NCBI RefSeq assembly: GCF_002878395.1
Contig: NC_061118.1
Location: forward strand, 89,103,918 to 89,167,917
DNA: 64,000 nt
Origin: Capsicum annuum
Lineage: Eukaryota; Streptophyta; Magnoliopsida; Solanales; Solanaceae
Reading direction: 5' to 3'
Part shown: positions 58,331-64,000 of the stretch, in pieces
Numbering within the stretch: the first letter of the stretch is position 1
Layout: each line of letters begins with the position of its first letter
The notes under the pieces: model-generated
What the model saw: only the letters and a program-made list of their open reading frames with translations
Told to the model about the DNA's origin: nothing
Databases searched by the model: none
Translations under genes and position numbers: made by a program

Positions 58331-60351
58331 CGCCTGATTGAGGAGGCTACATAACTATTGTAACTGATGTGGTGTATGAGGCTCCTAGCCTCAGAGATTA
58401 GCTTTTGAAATTAGAGCAGGGATCTATAACTATTGTGGTATATGAGGCTCAGTTTCATGAGTTTTCCAGACATGCTACATCAATCTTGTTGACTGAGTAT
58501 TAGCGGGTTCGGTGTTTTGTTTGGGGATTGAGTCTTTCTCTTTGCACAGCCACACAGAGTTTGGTTGCGACTAGTAGGTCCATTTATTGTAATTGCATTG
58601 CCACTATCGTGATTGCGGGCCTTGATCATATTAATCATTTTTATTTCAAAAAGTTACAAGATAGATTAGGTTGGGTCGCTCATAACAATTGTGAAACCTA
58701 GCACTAGTACTAGTTAACTTTTATCCTTGCAATCAAATTGAGGGAGCTATGTTCACAAGGTACTATTTGTAGAACAGTATAAATAGTCTATTTTAGCAAT
58801 TCCTGTCCATCTTTATTATTTTTGAGCTTGGAGAGCACAATTTTAAATGCTTCTAAAGGGGGTTTTCATCAACTTGGAGTTGGGTTATCTTATAAAACTA
58901 CTATTGATCATGTTTCTTTGATTAATTCATGTATTCCACTTTAAATATTGGATTTTTAGTGTTTCACCCAGTATAGTAAGAAAATGGTTTTACTTCACTT
59001 TCTAGCTTGATTTCAACTCATTTTACAATAGGTTTTCATATTTTAAAACCTTGGGCATGCAAAACTTGATTTTTTAGAAAATATTCCGACATTACCCTTT
59101 TTCCATTGGGGTTGATTTTCAAATTACTTTTGGACCCGAAATGGAAGTATCTAACATGGGAACCATTAGACATCTCTTGATGTATAGATTATATTTTTGA
59201 AAGATTAGGTTTGTTTTGTGACCGCACAAAAAGGGAAAGTTCCCAGTTAACGGGTCTAGGCATGTGTTTTAGCTTTTCAAGAAAGGTTATGTCTTAACTT
59301 TCTTTACATCGATCTGGGTAGTTAACCATTCATGTAAAGTATGTCTAGGTTGGAGATTTTATTATGAGATTCATCTTTTAAGATTTTTAATTATCATGGT
59401 GCCCGTGCAGGGGTTGGTGTTGGTATTGGTCTTGTTTGAGAATTATTTGCCTTTATTATTTTTGTGATGCTCGAGTGAGGGCTTGAGTTGATATTATTGA
59501 TGTCTTACATGAATCTTCATTACAGTGATGCCATGTTATGGCTAATACCATGGTCTATTAAAATTTGATCTCATTTATACCGTTATTGAGTTAATTCATC
59601 ACATAATATTATTTTTTATGAGCATGCATCCTCATTTCATTCATCCATACTTATGCAGTTAGTACCATAAATAAATACTTATTTCAAAAGAAAATACAAC
59701 AATTTATAAAATTCATTGATCAAGGGATGTTCCAGTAAGGTTGATTGAGATATGACATTGTAATAGTGTATGGGTTCGGAATCCCCATGCATCCTATCCA
59801 AGAAGCTTATGCTCGAAAGGTGTATATGAGGTGATATTGAGATATTTCATCCCTATCATATCATTATGTTTCGTTATTGTATTGCTCTTATGTGTTTGTT
59901 ATCATGTAAGTTCTCCTTCCTTTATATATAAGTACGTAGTTATTCTTCTATAGTTATTATACTTCCAGAATTGTTAAGAGATACTACTTGAGCCACCATT
60001 GGAAACTTTTTAGTATGTAGGTGAAAGTATGCTTATAGTATCCTTTACTTCTTTAGTTTTTTTATTTAATTGATCGTCCCATAATGCCTACTTATTAGAA
60101 GTAAATACTTACTCATACTTTATGTACCCTTTCATGATAGATCCCAGTGGAATGTGACCTGTAGAGCTTAAGATAGTGCGGTGTTGATGTTGTCTTAGAG
60201 TACTAGTGAGTTTTTCATTCGAGGCATGATTCCAGACTTCATCATATTGATTTTGTCTTAATTTTACTTTTCATAGACAGAGTTGTGTATTTATATACTC
60301 TATATCAAATTAGTGCTCTTTACTCATAGCCCTAGATTTTGGGATTGGAGA
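58331..60351 (+). other. Non-coding, probably LTR-derived
   Basis: This follows the G6 polyprotein end. It contains an ATTGCATTGCCACTATCGTGA stretch at 58601-58621, similar in style to the E5 LTR word cluster, but no clean LTR boundary. The bases before 60352 (TTTTGGGATTGGAGA) look like a polypurine tract. No protein motif on either strand. Confidence 0.35.
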
Positions 60352-60559
60352 TGTGGTAATGGCCCTCCAAGTCATTTTCTATATTTGCACACATTTTATC
60401 ATTTAGAGCTTTCCTATAGCTACCCCAAGTCATTTATGACTAGCTAGTGCTGACAGTTTGATTACCGATATGTTCGTCTGCTTATTAGAATCAATTCTCC
60501 ATTTTTGAAGTCTTTGTTGGTTCAAATTGGCTATCGGGCAAAAAATTTAGTCAAAAGAT
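60352..60559 (+). repeat. Start of an E5-type LTR, plus orientation
   Basis: TGTGGTAATGGCCCTCCAAG, then the GCACACATTTT block, the TCATTTATGACT block and a TTGGTTCAAATTGGC end match the E5 LTR start (reverse complement of about 28945-29153). It is cut at 60559 by the next LTR, and is likely the beginning of the G6 3' LTR. Confidence 0.6.
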
Positions 60560-61252
60560 GTCATGACCTAATTTCTCAGGACATGATGGCATCTACCATA
60601 ACCCACCAGTAGGAAAGTCAATCCCCGTGGTTTGAAATGGCTAGTAACAGACTACCCAAATATATATAGAAGAGAATGTAGAATGGATGAAATAAGAAAA
60701 TCTAATATATAATGAAGTCTCAAAACTTGGTGGTATCAGTACAAGAGCTGATAATAATACATGAGTACAAAGTGAAGTACAAGTGAATACACCAATATAA
60801 CTTATCTCTAAATACAACATAGAGACGAGTCTAATACATAAGAGATAGATAAATAATACTCCGAACGTTAGGAGCTCACTATAAGTCTTCAAACCTTGGT
60901 TGCTCCATACGACACACATATCAATGGTGATAACCCATACTATGATATGCAAGCAGCAGAAGTGTAGTATCAGTACCAAACAAATGATACTCAATAGGCA
61001 ACTGTAAACTGAGCTCCAAAGATAATGCAGATATATATAACATATAAATAGAATGGAAACAACACCCAATGTTCAACAACCACAAAATAGCCAATGAGAT
61101 AATAAGGATAACCTATCCTATTCATGTCCAATAGACTAATATAAAAAGCTACGAAAATTTTGAGGATGAACTATCTTATTGCAGCCGTACTCAGAAATCT
61201 CAACACTATATCGTATGTCTCTGTCCAATATATGAAGAAAGGACAAAGGAAG

Positions 61253-61254
<2 letters not shown>

Positions 61255-61286
<32 letters not shown>
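61255..61286. repeat. (TA)16 microsatellite
   Basis: An uninterrupted TA run of 32 bases inside the long LTR. Confidence 0.97.
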
Positions 61287-61289
<3 letters not shown>

Positions 61290-61859
61290 GCCAAGGAATG
61301 AATATACAATATAAAAAAATGAAGGAACGGATATACAGTGATGTTATAGCTATATATAGCTACATATGTATATTTATAAGCATATATGTAAGATCATCTC
61401 GAAGCACATCCTAGATTATCATATCTTTATTTTAAGGCCTCATTATAATCCTATCAGGATTTAGTACTAACAAGCTCAGGGTTTCTACTCCATTTGTCCC
61501 ATCATATATTTATCAGGCAGGACAATGAAATCATAAGATAGAAGAGGCCAGAATCATACCTCAAATCTTAATACCAAATCAATCATCAATCTGTCATTAG
61601 CTAGACATATAATGATCATAACAGTGATAATAACAATATTAATAATAGCACGAGTAACTGGCTATTTTAGACAACCAAATACCTAGCTGAGCCTATGTGT
61701 ACACCCACTACCCCAGGCTTGAAAGGCTTAATACAACACAAGGCATAGTCATCACCAATATCTATGCAATCGTTCCATACCAGCTTATAGACATAGGTGC
61801 ATACTAGTGATAGGCGATACGCATGCAAGTATGAATGCAATAGAATCCACAATATCATA

Positions 61860-62060
61860 ATACCAATGACTTAACCATCATTGTAATAACCATCATCATC
61901 ATAATTATCCTCTGGCCTTGCTGGGTATCAATATCATCATCATAATATCCTTCAACCTTGTCGGGTATTATCACATCATTATAATATCCGTCAACCTGAT
62001 CAGGAAGCATCACATATCCTTCGACCTTGTCGGGGATCATCACATTATTATAATATCCTA
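61860..62060. repeat. Imperfect minisatellite in the long LTR
   Basis: Five or six units of 30-42 bases, each ATCATCATCATAAT-like followed by a CCTTCGACCTTGTCGGGTAT-like segment. This is the counterpart of 26340-26515 with more units. Confidence 0.75.
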
Positions 62061-62660
62061 ATCAACGTCAATAATAGAGAGCGAGCCCCACTAGGGCTAA
62101 AGTAACGTGCAATCCCTATGAAGGGTAAGATGAATAAACATAAAAGATAAGCAAAGTAGAGTATATGTCCATAATTCATCTTTCATCATCAATATCACAT
62201 TGTCAACAAGCATGTATATAATAGGTCCACGAGCTCAAGCCATGGCAAAAAAGAGTGCAAGTTTGTAAATCCATTGCCCAGAGTGATCTTTGGGACAAAT
62301 AATTATAATGTGCAAAAAGGGTCAAAATATCTCACGGCTATAGTAAATAGTAGTGTCAAATCATGGATCAGAATCGGTCTTGGTCAATTCTTTAAAATGT
62401 CATTATTAGTTGTTATTATGTATGTAAATCATCCATTAAGTTAGGCAATTAACATTGTAAAAGAATCTATTTATAAGATGAAAAATAGACTTTGACCCTT
62501 AATTGGGAAACATACTCATAATACCTTATTCTAACTAGAATCATATCATTTACCTATATAATGATCATGCATGTACCGAATCTATGCATGTCATCACCAG
62601 TATTCAAACATTGGAATCATAACATTATACCATATCTTTCTCCATTCCATACCAGAGAGA

Positions 62661-62685
62661 TATATGTGTGTGTGTGTATATATAT

Positions 62686-62719
<34 letters not shown>

Positions 62720-62720
62720 T
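62661..62720. repeat. Palindromic microsatellite (TG)n-(TA)n-(CA)n-(TA)n
   Basis: TATA, a TG run, a TA core, a longer CA run, then TATA again. The TG and CA arms are complementary around the TA core, so one strand can fold into a hairpin. No counterpart is present at the matching place in the E5 LTR (near 26937). Confidence 0.92.
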
Positions 62721-62879
62721 CATAAAATACAACAGTATCCTTAACAAGGATAATTACTTCTCGGATATCCAAAAAATATCATAACACGGCCTTTGGCCCA
62801 ATAATGTGTCCAGAATAATCATAACATTGTAATACATCCTTAGTCCCACATATGTATTCGAAACTCATATAAATAATTA

Positions 62880-63240
62880 TATTAGTAGGCTATCTCATAT
62901 TTATAATTCATAGTCCAACTATGAAGCATAATATGTTTATAAGACGTAAAGCATATTTGTAATTGTCTCACATCTAGGAGGCATTTTATAAGTAAGGCAT
63001 CTCGCATCTGCGGGATATAACATATCACTAGGCTATAAATCATAACTATGGGGCATATCACATCTATAAGTCATGTCACATCTATAAGTCATATATCATG
63101 ACTATGATAGATATAATCTCTATAGGCCAATTACCATTTTTAAGAGGAATATTGTCTCTAAAGGCCCAATATTCTGTCTAGGAGAAAATAACATCTCTAA
63201 AGGCCAAATATCACTTCCATAAGGAATATCATGGTCATAA
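62880..63240. repeat. Degenerate short-period repeat region in the long LTR
   Basis: Repeated variants of TCACATCTATAAGTCAT and of CTATAGGCCAATATC at irregular spacing of 18-40 bases; the clearest pair is at 63058-63093. The E5 LTR shows the same type of sequence at 27080-27370. Confidence 0.55.
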
Positions 63241-64000
63241 GATATTAGTCAAAATTTAGGGAAAGTCATCATAATTTACCAAGTCACAAAGTAAACTTAT
63301 TCTAAAGGCTCAATAGTCTCAACTGTGTCTAGCATCTGCAACTAAGTCCACAAGGACTAACACAAATCTTGGCCTAAGGTGGGCCGAAAGAATCTACTTC
63401 TAATCCTTATTTTCCATACCTAGGTGATTTATATGATTTATACCCCAAACTAGACTAAGGTATCTAATTCAACTTCTAAATGCCAAGTAAGTCATAACCA
63501 ATCCTAAGATAAGAACTTCGTCTAGAAACTTGGGCGTTTAAGTCAACTCCACTCAAGTTATGATTTTAAGATCACTAGACTAGCCCAGCTAAGGTTAATC
63601 ATACTAACCATGATGCCAACACTTAAGCCACATTCCAAACCTAATATCACATCCCATCCATGGTACATATTAGTTCATATAAGGAGAAAGCAATAGGATT
63701 CAAAAAGAATACTAAGCATTTTAACTTAAGGATCAAACCCTCATCCAATCCCCAAACTTCAAAATCAATACTAAGTCATTCTACCCATAATCAAACATAA
63801 CATTCACATTCACATTCACATACAATATAAATCAACACAATCTTATGAAGAAGAGTAGATAGAAGCCTACCTCAAAGACGAACCGCAAATCCTTACATCA
63901 TTCACCAAAAGCTCACCTGCATTTTAGAATCCAAAAATTTGATCACACTATCAAAATTATAATTTACTCATCAATATGAGAATAAAGATACCCATATTGT

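Larger units (their letters stand above)
60560..64000 (-). repeat. Long E5-type LTR, minus strand, leaving the window
   Basis: Its terminal end reads TGTCATGACCTAATTTC on the plus strand at about 60572. From about 61890 it aligns with 26340-28115 of the E5 LTR, in the same order and orientation, up to the window end. Adding the part of the E5 copy that extends further gives an LTR of roughly 4 kb. Left of it there is no primer site, so it is not simply the other LTR of E5. The open frames at 60641-61069 and 61667-62043 are chance frames. Confidence 0.65.

Noticed and set aside
60641..61069. 142-codon minus-strand frame rich in Leu, Ile, Tyr and Cys
   Set aside because: It looks like a membrane protein only because of AT-rich composition in an LTR; no family resemblance.
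60560..64000. Right-hand LTR as the other LTR of E5, enclosing 29-60 kb as one element
   Set aside because: No primer site or gag leader lies beside its left end at 60560, and an opposite-orientation LTR start of the same family does, so this pairing is not supported.

Overview
This window looks like plant nuclear heterochromatin made almost entirely of retrotransposons inserted into one another. I see no intact host gene, no rRNA or tRNA gene and no CRISPR array. The evidence is AT-rich DNA, LTRs of 1.4 to 4 kb, Ty3/gypsy polyproteins ending in an integrase plus chromodomain (Tekay/Del-type chromoviruses), primer-binding sites for initiator tRNA-Met or tRNA-Asp, and a LINE with a DUF4283-type ORF1. 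The wording of the polyproteins and LTRs suggests a dicot, most likely a solanaceous plant with a large genome. That is an inference from family resemblance; I do not name a species.

Layout, left to right. (1) 1-2534, minus: 5' part of a LINE (ORF1 and the ORF2 endonuclease) sitting in the gag region of a plus-strand chromovirus, here called G1. (2) G1 runs 2535-26327 in pieces: gag/protease/RT start, RT end to chromodomain, and a 3' LTR. (3) Inside G1's RT lies N1 (3735-12255, plus), an LTR element with no recognisable pol but with two decayed sense ORFs. One is Cys-rich and unknown; the other belongs to the 'putative plant transposon protein' family. (4) Inside G1's 3' LTR lies E2 (15025-24107, minus), a complete but dead chromovirus of the same family. 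(5) 26328-32533, minus: E5, an LTR plus an internal region with gag and no visible pol. (6) 32534-34199: truncated E2-type LTR. (7) 34200-34943 and 44598-46210: an LTR (E3) split by E4. (8) E4 (34944-44597, minus) is a complete chromovirus with a perfect ACTGA target duplication and all catalytic residues still encoded. (9) 46220-48069, minus: gag start, leader and LTR of a Tat/Athila-like element. (10) 48082-60559: an E5-type LTR scrap, a plus-strand chromovirus (G6) reduced to RT and integrase-end fragments, and several decayed LTRs between them. (11) 60560-64000: most of a long E5-type LTR, minus, leaving the window.

Three nested insertions are supported by target-site duplications: ATATC/GTATT for N1, TAATG/TAAGG for E2, ACTGA/ACTGA for E4. 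Every coding region carries stops or frameshifts, so nothing here is expected to make a full protein. E4 is the best preserved. The points that most repay a second look are the two-ORF content of N1 (with a possible intron before its second ORF) and a recurring pattern in which each LTR family carries its own near-palindromic word repeated several times.
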